64,000 nucleotides of DNA from Phil1 sp964487565 (GCA_964487565.1 CAZARN010000002.1:159325-223324), one strand, 5' to 3'. Numbered from the stretch's first letter, positions 8,961 through 17,875 are shown. Numbers and translations are program-made. The notes: a model not told the origin generated them from the sequence alone.

Positions 8961-11114
8961 ATGGATATCCTTGAAGGACTCAATCCGGAACAGCTTGACG
9001 CTGTGACCTCCACCGAAGGCTTCGTCCGCGTTATCGCGGGCGCAGGCTCCGGCAAGACGCGCGCGCTTTCACATCGCTTCGCATATCTCGTCAACGAGAT
9101 CGGCATAATGCCCGGCAATATACTCTGCGTCACCTTCACCAACAAAAGCGCGAACGAAATGAAGCAGCGCATACGCCGTCTCACCGGCGACAACGACACC
9201 GGCTATATCGACACGTTCCACAGCTTCTGCGTGAGCGTCCTCCAGGAGGATTCAAACGCCGTGGCTTATCCCAAAAGCTTCCTCGTGCTTGACAATTCCG
9301 ATATTGACGCGATGCTCGGCATCATATATGAGGAGCGCGGGCTTACCCTTCGCCACATGACATTTTCCGCCGCGCGCGACATGATCGAAATACGCAAATG
9401 CGTGAAAGAAACCGGTTATTATAAATACATGATCGCCATGAGCCCCGATGAGCTCAGGCGCAAATACGACGATGCCGTCTCAGCCGACGACATCATATTC
9501 TACGGTTATCTTTATCAGGAGAAAAAATGCTTCGGCCTCGACTATAACGATCTTATCAATTTCACGATGTACATCTTCCGCGAGAACGACGATATCCGCC
9601 TCAAATGGCAGCAACGGCTTGAGTACATCATGATCGACGAATTTCAGGATATCGATCAGCTCCAATACGATCTCATGAAGGTGCTCTGCGGTTTTCACGG
9701 CAACCTGTTCATCGTCGGCGATCCGGATCAGACGATCTATACATGGCGCGGCGCGGACGTGCGATACCTGCTCAATTTCGATCGCGAATTTCCGAACGTG
9801 AAAACGATCATGATGATGCGAAACTACCGCTCTGTGCCCGAGATCACGTCCGTGGCAAATTCGCTCATATCAAAAAACAGGCAGCGCATGGAAAAAGAGC
9901 TCATTCCGACGCTCGCATCCGGGCGGATCGCCGTTTACCATCATGCGAACACCGGCGCGGAAGAGGCGAAATGGCTCGCTTGCACGATAAAAGCGCTCGC
10001 ATCCGGCGGCGTGCCGTTTTCGGACATAACGCTGCTCTATCGCGCGCATTATGTCACGCGCACCGTGGAGGAGGTATTTCTTCTCGAAGAGGTGCCATAC
10101 AGAATATACAGCGGCGTGCAGTTCTTTGACAGGGCGGAAATAAAGGACGCGCTCTCCTATCTTCGTCTCATCGCCTTCAGGGACGACCTGTCCTTCATGC
10201 GCGTCGTCAACAACCCGAAGCGCAACATAGGCGAGCGCAGGATGCGCTTTTTGCAGCAATATGCCGCCGAGAACGCCTGCTCGCTTTACGCGGCGCTCAC
10301 GCGCACGGCGGATGAGGATATTTTCAAAAACACGAAAGCCCGGCGCTTCATCGAGCTTATCGAACGCTTTTCGGCGTCATACCGCAGCATGCCCGCGTCG
10401 GAGCTTATTTCGGCCGTGCTCGACAAATCCGGTTACGAGCAGGCGCTCCGCACGGAGGGCGCGCAGGACAGGCTCGATAACCTCGCGGAGCTCAGGCAGG
10501 CGATGTACGAATACGAAACCACCTGCGGTGAGGAAACGACGCTTGAAAGCTATCTTTCCCATGTGGCGCTGATGAGCAATATGGACGGCGCAAACGGCGG
10601 CGGTGACCGCGTCAGGCTGATGACCGTGCACAGCGCAAAGGGGCTTGAGTTCCCCTATGTGTTCCTCATTGCGATGGAGGAAGGCGTTTTCCCATCGCGC
10701 AAGGTATCCACGCTCGAAGGCATGGAGGAGGAGCGCAGGCTCGCCTTCGTCGCCGTTACGCGCGCGCAGAAGCAGCTTTTCATCTCCGATTCCCAGGGCA
10801 AAAATCTCGACGGGTCGTTCCGTTATCCGTCGCGCTTCATATTCGATATCGACAAATCCCTCCTGCATTACGATGTCGAATTGCCCGAAAGCCTCGTGCG
10901 CGAGGCGCACATCGCAGCCGGCCGCACGGACAGCGTCATCGGCGACGCCCGCGAAGGCTTTCCCTTCGCCCCAGGTGACGCCGTGATCCATCCCGTGATG
11001 GGGCGAGGGCGCGTCACGGCGATCGACGAGATCAACCTCGCTTATGTGATAAAGTTCGACGCGATCCCCACCCCGCGCAAAATAAGCGTGCGCGCGAAGC
11101 TTGAGCGCGGCTGA
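8961..11114 (+). CDS. UvrD/PcrA-type superfamily 1A DNA helicase
   Basis: A 717-residue ATP-dependent 3'-5' helicase. Q motif and Walker A are at residues 9-34 (GAGSGKTR, K32), Walker B IDEFQDID near 226, motif III GDPDQTIYTWRGAD near 255, motif V VRLMTVHSAKGLEFPYV near 550, and motif VI RLAFVAVTRAQKQ near 595. The C-terminal tail (PGDAVIHPVMGRGRV) is the Tudor-like region that in PcrA contacts RNA polymerase. Likely roles are nucleotide excision repair, removal of RecA filaments and rolling-circle replication. It starts with a clear AAAGGAG site. Confidence 0.93.
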   Translation: MDILEGLNPEQLDAVTSTEGFVRVIAGAGSGKTRALSHRFAYLVNEIGIMPGNILCVTFTNKSANEMKQRIRRLTGDNDTGYIDTFHSFCVSVLQEDSNAVAYPKSFLVLDNSDIDAMLGIIYEERGLTLRHMTFSAARDMIEIRKCVKETGYYKYMIAMSPDELRRKYDDAVSADDIIFYGYLYQEKKCFGLDYNDLINFTMYIFRENDDIRLKWQQRLEYIMIDEFQDIDQLQYDLMKVLCGFHGNLFIVGDPDQTIYTWRGADVRYLLNFDREFPNVKTIMMMRNYRSVPEITSVANSLISKNRQRMEKELIPTLASGRIAVYHHANTGAEEAKWLACTIKALASGGVPFSDITLLYRAHYVTRTVEEVFLLEEVPYRIYSGVQFFDRAEIKDALSYLRLIAFRDDLSFMRVVNNPKRNIGERRMRFLQQYAAENACSLYAALTRTADEDIFKNTKARRFIELIERFSASYRSMPASELISAVLDKSGYEQALRTEGAQDRLDNLAELRQAMYEYETTCGEETTLESYLSHVALMSNMDGANGGGDRVRLMTVHSAKGLEFPYVFLIAMEEGVFPSRKVSTLEGMEEERRLAFVAVTRAQKQLFISDSQGKNLDGSFRYPSRFIFDIDKSLLHYDVELPESLVREAHIAAGRTDSVIGDAREGFPFAPGDAVIHPVMGRGRVTAIDEINLAYVIKFDAIPTPRKISVRAKLERG

Positions 11115-11124
11115 ATGACCGATG

Positions 11125-11153
11125 TTGACGCAAACCCGCATATTTGATATGAT
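11125..11153 (+). promoter_or_regulatory. Promoter of the CNNM/CorC gene
   Basis: TTGACG (11125-11130), a 17-nt spacer, TATGAT (11148-11153). Predicted start of the mRNA near 11160, just upstream of the AAAGGA site at 11174. Confidence 0.75.
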
Positions 11154-11188
11154 ACGGCCAAAACAGATTTTTGAAAGGATGATGATCT

Positions 11189-12517
11189 CTGGAGGACCCT
11201 CTGATATGGCAGCTTTTACTGCAGGCGGCGTTGATCGCTTTCAATGCCGTTTTTGCGTGCGCAGAAATCGCAGTCATAACGATGAACGACGCGAAGCTTC
11301 AGAAGCTCGCGGCCGACGGCGACAGACGCGCCGTCCGCCTTGCGCGGATGACGAGCAAGCCCGCTCAATTTCTTGCGACGATACAGGTCGCGATAACCCT
11401 TTCGGGTTTTCTCGGCAGCGCGTTTGCGGCGGATAATTTTGCCGACAGGATAACCAATGCCGCGCTTGCCGCCGGCTCCCGCATTGGCGCGGCCACGCTC
11501 GATACGCTCTGCGTCATAGCAATAACGCTCATCCTATCATACATAACCCTCGTTTTCGGGGAGCTGGTGCCAAAGCGCATCGCCATGAAAAAGGCGGAAC
11601 GGCTCGCCCTTTCCCTCTCCGGCCCCGTATACTTTATATCAAAGCTTTTCGCGCCAATCGTGTGGCTGCTCACCTCCTCGACAAACGGGATGCTGCGCCT
11701 GTTCGGCGTCGATCCCGAGGAAGTCGACGAGGGCGTAAGCGAGGAGGAAATACGCATGATGATCGACGTGGGCAGTGAAAAGGGCACGATCGATCACGAA
11801 GAAAAGCGGATGCTACAGAACGTGTTCGAGTTTGACGATATTTCCGCGGGCGAGCTTGCAACGCATCGCACGGCCGTCGATATGCTTTGGACGGAAGACG
11901 ACGACCGCGCATGGGAGAACACGATCATCACAACCCGCCACAGCCGTTATCCCGTGTGCGATGGCAGCAGCGACAACATAATCGGCGTGCTTGACGCGAA
12001 GGATTATTTCCGTCTCGCGCACAGAACGCGCGAGGCCGTGATGCGCGAGGCTGTGAACGCGCCCTGCTTCGTGCCTGAATCCGTGAAGGCGGACGTGCTG
12101 TTTGCGGACATGAAAAGGCGCAGGGACTATTTCGCCGTGGTGATCGATGAATACGGCGGCGTTGAAGGCATAATCACGATGAACGATCTCATCGAGGAGA
12201 TAGTCGGCGAGCTTGCCGATGAGGACGAGGAGCCCGACTGCACGCTCAGGGATATAGGCGACGGCGTGTGGCGCATGAGCGGCTCCGTGCCGCTTGACGT
12301 TGTGACGGACACGCTGCACGTTGAGCTTCCCGCCGATGAATTTGAAACGCTCGGCGGGCTTGCGCTCAGCACGCAAAGCGCCCTCCCTGCGGACGGCACA
12401 ACGTTTGAGTGCGACACAAGCGGCCTTCACATAAAAGTGACCGAGATTTGCCGTCACCGTATAAAAGAAGCGCTCGTCAGCGCCGCGCCGGCGGAAACGG
12501 TCGAGCGGAAGGAGTGA
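11189..12517 (+). CDS. CNNM/CorC (HlyC) family membrane protein with CBS pair, CTG start likely
   Basis: A 442-residue protein of the CNNM/CorC family (divalent cation homeostasis, mainly Mg2+ or Co2+). It has an N-terminal DUF21 membrane domain (about 1-190, three to four helices), a CBS pair (about 200-320) and a C-terminal CorC/HlyC domain (about 345-425). In this frame an upstream TGA lies six bases before CTG 11189, and no ATG precedes the first helix. Read from CTG the protein begins MEDPLIWQLLLQAALIAFNA, as family members do, with AAAGGA about 9 nt upstream. TTG at 11231 would cut off half the first helix. The unknown gene at 12520 follows directly. Confidence 0.88.
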   Translation: MEDPLIWQLLLQAALIAFNAVFACAEIAVITMNDAKLQKLAADGDRRAVRLARMTSKPAQFLATIQVAITLSGFLGSAFAADNFADRITNAALAAGSRIGAATLDTLCVIAITLILSYITLVFGELVPKRIAMKKAERLALSLSGPVYFISKLFAPIVWLLTSSTNGMLRLFGVDPEEVDEGVSEEEIRMMIDVGSEKGTIDHEEKRMLQNVFEFDDISAGELATHRTAVDMLWTEDDDRAWENTIITTRHSRYPVCDGSSDNIIGVLDAKDYFRLAHRTREAVMREAVNAPCFVPESVKADVLFADMKRRRDYFAVVIDEYGGVEGIITMNDLIEEIVGELADEDEEPDCTLRDIGDGVWRMSGSVPLDVVTDTLHVELPADEFETLGGLALSTQSALPADGTTFECDTSGLHIKVTEICRHRIKEALVSAAPAETVERKE

Positions 12518-12519
12518 AA

Positions 12520-13098
12520 ATGGAAAGCATACCTCTCATGGACCGGCTTAAAAAATGCCGTGACAAAGGGACGGTCGTTTCAATATATTCGGACGCCGCC
12601 GACCCGGAAAAATTCAGCGTGGGCGTGATACTCGCGGTTTCACCCAAATGGACCGCCGTCGACTGCCTCGGCACGGAGGGCGAATACACCGGTCTTTCCG
12701 CGATACCGACAAAAAGCATATACAGCATAGTTTACGGCGACAGATACACAAAGACCGTCGCCGCCGCATGGGACGGCCGGCAGGCGGGGCTTTGCGTCAC
12801 CGGTGCCGTTGAAGCGGACCCCCTTTGCGGCGCCCTCGAATATGCCGCGGAGAACAGGCTCGTTGCAGACATAGAATTCGCGCAAAGCGGCTGCTGGGAT
12901 ATGACAGGCTATGTACGCGACATTTCAAACGGCGTCGCGCAGATACAGCCCGTGGATGAAAACGGCGAGACCGACGGCGAGTGTTTTTGCGATATGTCCG
13001 TGATAACATGGGTCGACGTCAGGCCCGGCGGCGACGGCAAAAGCAAGCCCGGCCCCGGCGGGGTCATATTGTTCAAGAGTCCGGACGGTAACAAATAA
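12520..13098 (+). CDS. Hypothetical protein in operon with the CNNM gene
   Basis: A 192-residue protein of no recognised family, with no membrane segment or signal peptide. The start ATG at 12520 has the site GGAAGGAG. It follows the CNNM stop by 2 nt, so it is very likely co-translated. The visible pattern is a beta-rich N-terminal half (residues 10-75, with FSVGVILAVSPKWTAVDCLG), perhaps an Sm- or SH3-like barrel, and a Gly/Pro/Lys-rich tail. Confidence 0.75.
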   Translation: MESIPLMDRLKKCRDKGTVVSIYSDAADPEKFSVGVILAVSPKWTAVDCLGTEGEYTGLSAIPTKSIYSIVYGDRYTKTVAAAWDGRQAGLCVTGAVEADPLCGALEYAAENRLVADIEFAQSGCWDMTGYVRDISNGVAQIQPVDENGETDGECFCDMSVITWVDVRPGGDGKSKPGPGGVILFKSPDGNK

Positions 13099-13150
13099 AC
13101 GAAGAATTTACAAATTTGCAGGTGCTTATTCTGCCTGAATGTGCGATAAT

Positions 13151-13173
13151 ATCCTCCGTCGGTAACGGAGGAT
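13151..13173 (+). promoter_or_regulatory. Perfect inverted repeat covering the ribosome binding site
   Basis: ATCCTCCGT (13151-13159), 5-nt loop, ACGGAGGAT (13165-13173). The right arm contains the GGAGGA Shine-Dalgarno of the M23 lipoprotein gene, whose ATG is at 13179. As RNA it would hide the ribosome binding site; as DNA it could be an operator next to the -10-like GATAAT at 13145-13150. Confidence 0.55.
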
Positions 13174-13178
13174 TTATT

Positions 13179-14258
13179 ATGCAGCGTTTTTATGTTTCCG
13201 CCGCGGCGCTCTTTTTTGCGGCGGCGTTCTTTTTTGCGGGTTGCGCCCCGGCGGCAGTTACCTCGGCCTCGCCTTTGCCCGGCGATGAACCGCAGTGCGC
13301 ATCTCCCTCGCCGGAGGCAAGTGCCATCCCGGTATCCCCCGCCGATGCGGAAACCGCCGCGCGCGACGCCTTCGCAGACGCTTTCACGCTCAATTACGAT
13401 GAATACGATACATCAAAGGACATTGTTACGATCCCCGAGCTGATCGAAAACCTTTCCATGTTCACGGGAATGGCGGCCGATTATCTCAGCGCCGTGCGCG
13501 CCGCGGCGGACAAGGCGTTCCTTGCCGTTGCGGACGTCGTCGGCATGCCCGCGTTCGAGCTTGATCTTCCCGATGCGGACTGGCGGCTGATGGTGGCGCT
13601 TTGCTGCGAATGCGCCGAGAAACCCGAGGAAAAGCTGCTGCGTTTGAGCGACGTTTCCGTTTCCTATGAAAACGGCAAGCTGACCCTCGGCGTTTCGCTG
13701 CCCGACTTCGAGAAATTTTTCGGCAACGAGACAAGCGACGTGCAGTATGCCGCGCTTTCCATATATGCGTATCTCAATGCGGCATATGACGAATACGGCG
13801 ACTTCCTTGACAACGACGGCACATACGATTTTCCGGAAGGCTATGTCGGCGGCCTTGTGGAACCGCTTGTAAAGCGCGCCCTGCGCGAAAGCTGGTATAA
13901 CGACCGCTCCAAAGCCACGCGCCGCCATATGGGCACGGACATCCGCGCGCCGCTTAAAACCGATATACACTCAATGACAGCAGGCACAGTCGTCAACAAG
14001 GGCTTCGGCGATCTTGCGGGCAATTATGTCACGGTGCTTGACGATTACGGTTTCTATTATACCTATTGCCACATGATCGAGCTTTCGACCCATGTTGAGA
14101 TCGGCGATCAGGTGCAGCCCGGGGATGTCATCGGCAACGTGGGCAGCACCGGCAACAGCGACGCCCCGCATCTGCACGTTTCGATAATCACCCCGGAGCA
14201 TAAATACATCGATCCGTATCCCCTGCTCGTCGAGATCCGCGCGCTCTCAAAAAGCTGA
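13179..14258 (+). CDS. M23 (LytM) family metallopeptidase lipoprotein
   Basis: A 359-residue lipoprotein. The signal peptide is followed by lipobox FAGC (cysteine near residue 22), then a Pro/Ser-rich linker and an unassigned helical region to about residue 235. The M23 domain follows, with zinc ligands H250 and D254 in RHMGTD, and H331 and H333 in PHLHVS, so the active site looks intact. Such proteins cut peptidoglycan cross-bridges or regulate amidases outside the membrane. The ATG at 13179 was chosen for its GGAGGA site and signal peptide; earlier in-frame starts lack both. A strong terminator follows. Confidence 0.88.
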   Translation: MQRFYVSAAALFFAAAFFFAGCAPAAVTSASPLPGDEPQCASPSPEASAIPVSPADAETAARDAFADAFTLNYDEYDTSKDIVTIPELIENLSMFTGMAADYLSAVRAAADKAFLAVADVVGMPAFELDLPDADWRLMVALCCECAEKPEEKLLRLSDVSVSYENGKLTLGVSLPDFEKFFGNETSDVQYAALSIYAYLNAAYDEYGDFLDNDGTYDFPEGYVGGLVEPLVKRALRESWYNDRSKATRRHMGTDIRAPLKTDIHSMTAGTVVNKGFGDLAGNYVTVLDDYGFYYTYCHMIELSTHVEIGDQVQPGDVIGNVGSTGNSDAPHLHVSIITPEHKYIDPYPLLVEIRALSKS

Positions 14259-14288
14259 ATGAACGCGACGGCTGCGCCGCGATCATGA

Positions 14289-14318
14289 AGCCCGTCCTTA
14301 TTCGGACGGGCTTTTTTT
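14289..14318 (+). terminator. Rho-independent terminator of the M23 gene
   Basis: AGCCCGTCC/GGACGGGCT, a perfect 9-bp stem with a 6-nt loop, followed by seven T. Confidence 0.95.
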
Positions 14319-14411
14319 GTCGGCCGATGGGTCGCGCGCGCCGTATTCCCCGTCTTTCAGGCGTCCCGAAAAGATATATTATTTCTAAACCAGTTGTTTA
14401 TCAGTACTATA

Positions 14412-14440
14412 TTGACAAGAAACGCCAAACATGGTTTAAT
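14412..14440 (+). promoter_or_regulatory. Strong sigma-A promoter of the regulator-potABCD operon
   Basis: Consensus TTGACA (14412-14417), a 17-nt spacer and TTTAAT (14435-14440). The -10 region also holds AAAC-ATG-GTTT, one of three AAAC/GTTT inverted repeats around the promoter, so the promoter itself may be bound by the regulator. Confidence 0.85.
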
Positions 14441-14451
14441 AGCTTCCGGTG

Positions 14452-14468
14452 GTTTAGAGATTCTAAAC
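14452..14468 (+). promoter_or_regulatory. Palindromic operator just downstream of the pot promoter
   Basis: GTTTAGA-GAT-TCTAAAC is a perfect 7-3-7 inverted repeat at about +5 to +21 of the predicted transcript. The same half-site TCTAAAC occurs upstream of the -35 box at 14384-14390, paired with GTTTA at 14396-14400. The placement fits repression by the XRE-cupin protein encoded next. Confidence 0.7.
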
Positions 14469-14500
14469 TCAAGGTTTATTATTATAAGGAGAGAGGATTG

Positions 14501-15049
14501 GTGGCGTTAATGCAGATCGGCGACCGGATAAAGCGAAGACGGATCCGCCTCGGCCTCACGCAGGAGGAGCTTGCGTCAAGGACGGAGCTTTCGAAGGGCT
14601 TCATCTCGCAGCTCGAGCGCGATCTTACCTCCCCCTCCATCGCGACCCTGACAGATATTCTCGAGGCCCTCGGCACGGACCTTGCGGACTTTTTCGCAGA
14701 GCCTTCGGAGGAGAAGGTCGTTTTCGGGGCGGAGGATGTGTTTGTCAAAGAGGATGAAGACAACGGGTATTCCGTAACGTGGCTCATACCCAACGCGCAG
14801 AAAAATTCGCTCGAGCCGATCCTTGTGACCCTTTCCCCCGGCGGCAGAAGCGCCGAGGACGATCCACACGAGGGCGAAGAATTCGGTTATGTGCTCCAGG
14901 GCGGCGTCACGCTGCATCTGGGCGAACGTGACTTCAAGGTACGCCGCGGCTCAAGCTTCTGCTTCAAGCCTTCAAGCGTTCACTACATAATAAACAACGG
15001 CAAATCGGAAGCAAAGGTGCTGTGGGTCGCCACCCCGCCGAGCTTCTGA
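14501..15049 (+). CDS. XRE-family regulator with C-terminal cupin domain
   Basis: An HTH_3 domain (about residues 5-60, with LTQEELASRTELSKGFISQL) is joined to a cupin sensor domain (about 110-180). This architecture sits in front of polyamine transporter operons in many Bacillota and resembles PuuR, so it probably senses putrescine or spermidine and represses the operon. GTG 14501 has AAGGAG 9 nt upstream and gives 182 residues; ATG 14510 gives the more usual N-terminus MQIGDRIK but has worse spacing. potA follows after 19 nt. Confidence 0.87.
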   Translation: MALMQIGDRIKRRRIRLGLTQEELASRTELSKGFISQLERDLTSPSIATLTDILEALGTDLADFFAEPSEEKVVFGAEDVFVKEDEDNGYSVTWLIPNAQKNSLEPILVTLSPGGRSAEDDPHEGEEFGYVLQGGVTLHLGERDFKVRRGSSFCFKPSSVHYIINNGKSEAKVLWVATPPSF

Positions 15050-15068
15050 TACAAAGCGAGGTAGCAAT

Positions 15069-16217
15069 ATGTCCAAACACCTTATCGACCTTATCGACAT
15101 CCGCAAAACCTATGACGGGGAGGATGCGCTCAAGCGCATCAACCTCTATATAAGGGACGGCGAATTTCTGACGCTGCTCGGCCCTTCCGGCTGCGGCAAA
15201 ACGACGACCCTGCGCCTGATCGCGGGCTTCACCATGCCGACCGAAGGTCAGATACTCATCGACGGGAAGGATGTTTCCACCATCCCGCCATACAAGCGCC
15301 GCGTCAACACGGTGTTCCAGAAATACGCCCTGTTCCCGCACCTCAACGTTTATGACAACGTGGCCTTCGGCCTCAAGATACAGAAGCTGCCCAAGGCGGA
15401 AATAGAGACCCGCGTGGGCGAGATGCTTGAAATGGTCAACCTCAAGGGTTACGGCAAACGCTGGATCGATCAGCTTTCCGGCGGTCAGCAGCAGCGCGTT
15501 GCCATCGCGCGCGCGCTCGTCAACCGTCCTCAGGTGCTTTTGCTCGACGAGCCGCTCGGCGCGCTTGATCTCAAGCTCAGAAAAGGCATGCAGATCGAGC
15601 TTAAAAGGATGCAGCAGGCGCTGGGCATAACGTTCATATACGTCACGCACGATCAGGAGGAAGCCCTCACCATGAGCGATACCATCGTGGTGATGAACGA
15701 AGGTGCCATACAGCAGATTGGCACCCCGGCGGATATATACAACGAGCCTAAAAACGTTTTTGTCGCGAAGTTCATCGGCGAAAGCAACATTCTGCCCGGC
15801 ATAATGAAAGAGGATCTGCTTGTCAATTTCGACGGGCTGGATTTCGTTTGCGTGGACAGCGGCTTTGCTAAAAACGAACCCGTGGACGTCGTGCTGCGTC
15901 CGGAGGATCTCGATATCGTCGCCCCTGACGACGGGCCGATAAAGGGCGTGATAAAAAGCGTGCTTTTCATGGGCGTGCATTATGAATTCCGCATAGAGTG
16001 CAACGACGTCACCTATACCGTACATTCGACGGATTATGTCGCGCCCGGCACAAGGGTCGCCATCTCCATCGAGCCTGACGCCATACATATCATGCACAAA
16101 TCCGTCAACCGCGACGAGCTTGACTTCCAGACTGCGGATGAGCTGATCGAAGCGGAGCTTGAAGCCGAGATGGAGGCCGAACGCGAGGAGGAAGAGGAGG
16201 AAAAGGAGGACGAATGA
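15069..16217 (+). CDS. potA: Spermidine/putrescine ABC transporter ATP-binding protein
   Basis: A 382-residue ATPase that drives the polyamine importer. Walker A GPSGCGKTTT lies near residue 39, the signature LSGGQQQRVAIARAL near 137, and Walker B LLLDEPLGALD near 160. The C-terminal TOBE-like domain spans about 240-350. The last about 25 residues are almost all Glu/Asp/Lys, an acidic tail not usual for PotA. Its stop overlaps the potB start (ATGA). Confidence 0.93.
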   Translation: MSKHLIDLIDIRKTYDGEDALKRINLYIRDGEFLTLLGPSGCGKTTTLRLIAGFTMPTEGQILIDGKDVSTIPPYKRRVNTVFQKYALFPHLNVYDNVAFGLKIQKLPKAEIETRVGEMLEMVNLKGYGKRWIDQLSGGQQQRVAIARALVNRPQVLLLDEPLGALDLKLRKGMQIELKRMQQALGITFIYVTHDQEEALTMSDTIVVMNEGAIQQIGTPADIYNEPKNVFVAKFIGESNILPGIMKEDLLVNFDGLDFVCVDSGFAKNEPVDVVLRPEDLDIVAPDDGPIKGVIKSVLFMGVHYEFRIECNDVTYTVHSTDYVAPGTRVAISIEPDAIHIMHKSVNRDELDFQTADELIEAELEAEMEAEREEEEEEKEDE

Positions 16218-17044
16218 AGCGCACGATGTTCGCTTATCCATATGTCGTATGGATGCTCATCTTCATACTCGCGCCTATGCTCATGATAGTCTATTACGCC
16301 TTCACGAGCGCAAACGGCGCATTCACCTTCGAGAACGTAAAAAACGCGCTCCTCTCGCCCACATATATGCAGGTGCTGCTGCGCAGCGTGCTCGTCGCGC
16401 TGGAGTCCACGGTAATATGTCTGCTGCTGGGCTATCCGATAGCATACCTGCTCTCCAAGATGAAAAAATCCACCGCTTCCCTTATAAGCGTGCTTTTCAT
16501 CGTGCCCATGTGGATGAATTTTCTTCTGCGCACATACGCATGGCAGGTGCTGCTTTCCTCAAGCGGGATCATCAACTCCCTGCTTGAGTCGCTCGGCTTT
16601 GCGCAGCAGCAGCTCCTTTACACTGAAGGGGCGGTGCTGCTGGGCACGGTATACAACTTCCTGCCTTTCATGATACTGCCCATATACACGGTGCTCATGA
16701 AGCTTGATTCTTCCCAGATCGAGGCTGCGCGCGACCTCGGCGCGAACGGCCCGCAGACCTTTTTCAAGGTGGTGCTGCCGCTTTCCGTGCCCGGGGTGAT
16801 CTCCGGCATAACGATGGTGTTCATTCCCGCGATCACGACGTTTGCGATCTCAAGGCTTTTGGGCGGCGGCAAGTTCATGCTTTACGGCGATCTCATCGAA
16901 AACCAATTCATCACCCTCGGCAAGGACGCCTGGGGAACAGGAAGCTCGCTTGCCTTCATACTGCTCATACTCGTGCTCGTGTCGATGATCATAATGCGCC
17001 GCGCGGAGCGCGAGGCGGGTGAGGAAGGAGGAAGGCTCTGGTGA
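16214..17044 (+). CDS. potB: Spermidine/putrescine ABC transporter permease PotB
   Basis: A 276-residue permease with six hydrophobic segments. The EAA loop that docks on the ATPase is seen as EAARDLGANGPQTFFKVVLP near residue 173. It overlaps potA by 4 nt and potC by 4 nt, so the three are translationally coupled. Confidence 0.93.
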   Translation: MKRTMFAYPYVVWMLIFILAPMLMIVYYAFTSANGAFTFENVKNALLSPTYMQVLLRSVLVALESTVICLLLGYPIAYLLSKMKKSTASLISVLFIVPMWMNFLLRTYAWQVLLSSSGIINSLLESLGFAQQQLLYTEGAVLLGTVYNFLPFMILPIYTVLMKLDSSQIEAARDLGANGPQTFFKVVLPLSVPGVISGITMVFIPAITTFAISRLLGGGKFMLYGDLIENQFITLGKDAWGTGSSLAFILLILVLVSMIIMRRAEREAGEEGGRLW

Positions 17045-17856
17045 AACGCCTTTTCAGCTTTTTCAAGGGTACTTACCTCGCCCTGATGCTCGTTTTCCTT
17101 TACGCGCCGATAATCGTTCTGATGGTTTATTCCTTCAACGGTTCCAAAACCATGGGCAACTGGAGCGGTTTTTCCTTCAAATGGTACGAACAGCTTTTCA
17201 ACGATTCGACCATAATGGGCGCGCTTACCGTCACGGTGTCCGTGGCTGTGATAACGGCCGTGGTTTCGACCTTCATCGGCACCTTCGCGGCGATCGGCAT
17301 ACATTCCATGCGCAAGGCGCCCCGCGTCGCCATCGAGAACATATCCCAGCTCCCCGTTGTGAACCCGGATCTTGTGACGGGCATCAGCTTCATGATGCTT
17401 TTTGCCTTCATGGGCATCAAGGGCGGATATGTCAGGATGCTCATCGCGCATATAACCTTCTGCATTCCGTATGTGATACTGTCCGTCATGCCGAAGCTTC
17501 GCCAAAGCTCCAACTCTCTTTACGAAGCGGCGATGGATCTCGGCTGCACGCCCTGGCAGGCGCTCACAAGGGTGGTCATACCGGACATCGCGCCGGGCAT
17601 AGTTTCCGGCTTCATCATGGCGTTCACATTGAGTCTGGACGATTTCGTGGTGAGCTGGTTCGCGGCGGACGGCGTGCAGAACCTTTCGATCTACATATAC
17701 TCGACGGCGCGCCGCGGCATAAGCCCGAAAATCAACGCGCTTTCAACGCTCATGTTCGTGGCGGTCGTCACGCTGCTGCTCATCGTCAACCTCAAATCCA
17801 TCCGGGAAGAGCGCGACGCAGATATACAAAACCGCAAGGTCAAAACAAAACGCTGA
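17041..17856 (+). CDS. potC: Spermidine/putrescine ABC transporter permease PotC
   Basis: A 271-residue second permease with six hydrophobic segments and the EAA loop EAAMDLGCTPWQALTRVVIP near residue 162. It starts at GTG 17041 inside GTGA, which is also the potB stop; the AAGGAGGAAG just upstream is a good ribosome binding site. potD follows after 19 nt. Confidence 0.93.
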   Translation: MKRLFSFFKGTYLALMLVFLYAPIIVLMVYSFNGSKTMGNWSGFSFKWYEQLFNDSTIMGALTVTVSVAVITAVVSTFIGTFAAIGIHSMRKAPRVAIENISQLPVVNPDLVTGISFMMLFAFMGIKGGYVRMLIAHITFCIPYVILSVMPKLRQSSNSLYEAAMDLGCTPWQALTRVVIPDIAPGIVSGFIMAFTLSLDDFVVSWFAADGVQNLSIYIYSTARRGISPKINALSTLMFVAVVTLLLIVNLKSIREERDADIQNRKVKTKR

Positions 17857-17875
17857 ATAAGGGGGTATCCAATCA

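Noticed and set aside
11122..11436. Plus-strand frame with ATG-ATG at 11179, just before the CNNM gene
   Set aside because: It is out of frame with the CNNM protein and gives no recognisable product. The ATG pair is too close to AAAGGA to use it, and the CTG frame explains the family N-terminus better.
14964..16241. Minus-strand open frame of 425 codons
   Set aside because: It is antisense to potA, which carries complete ABC ATPase motifs. The Glu-rich tail of potA gives the Leu/Phe-rich start of this frame.
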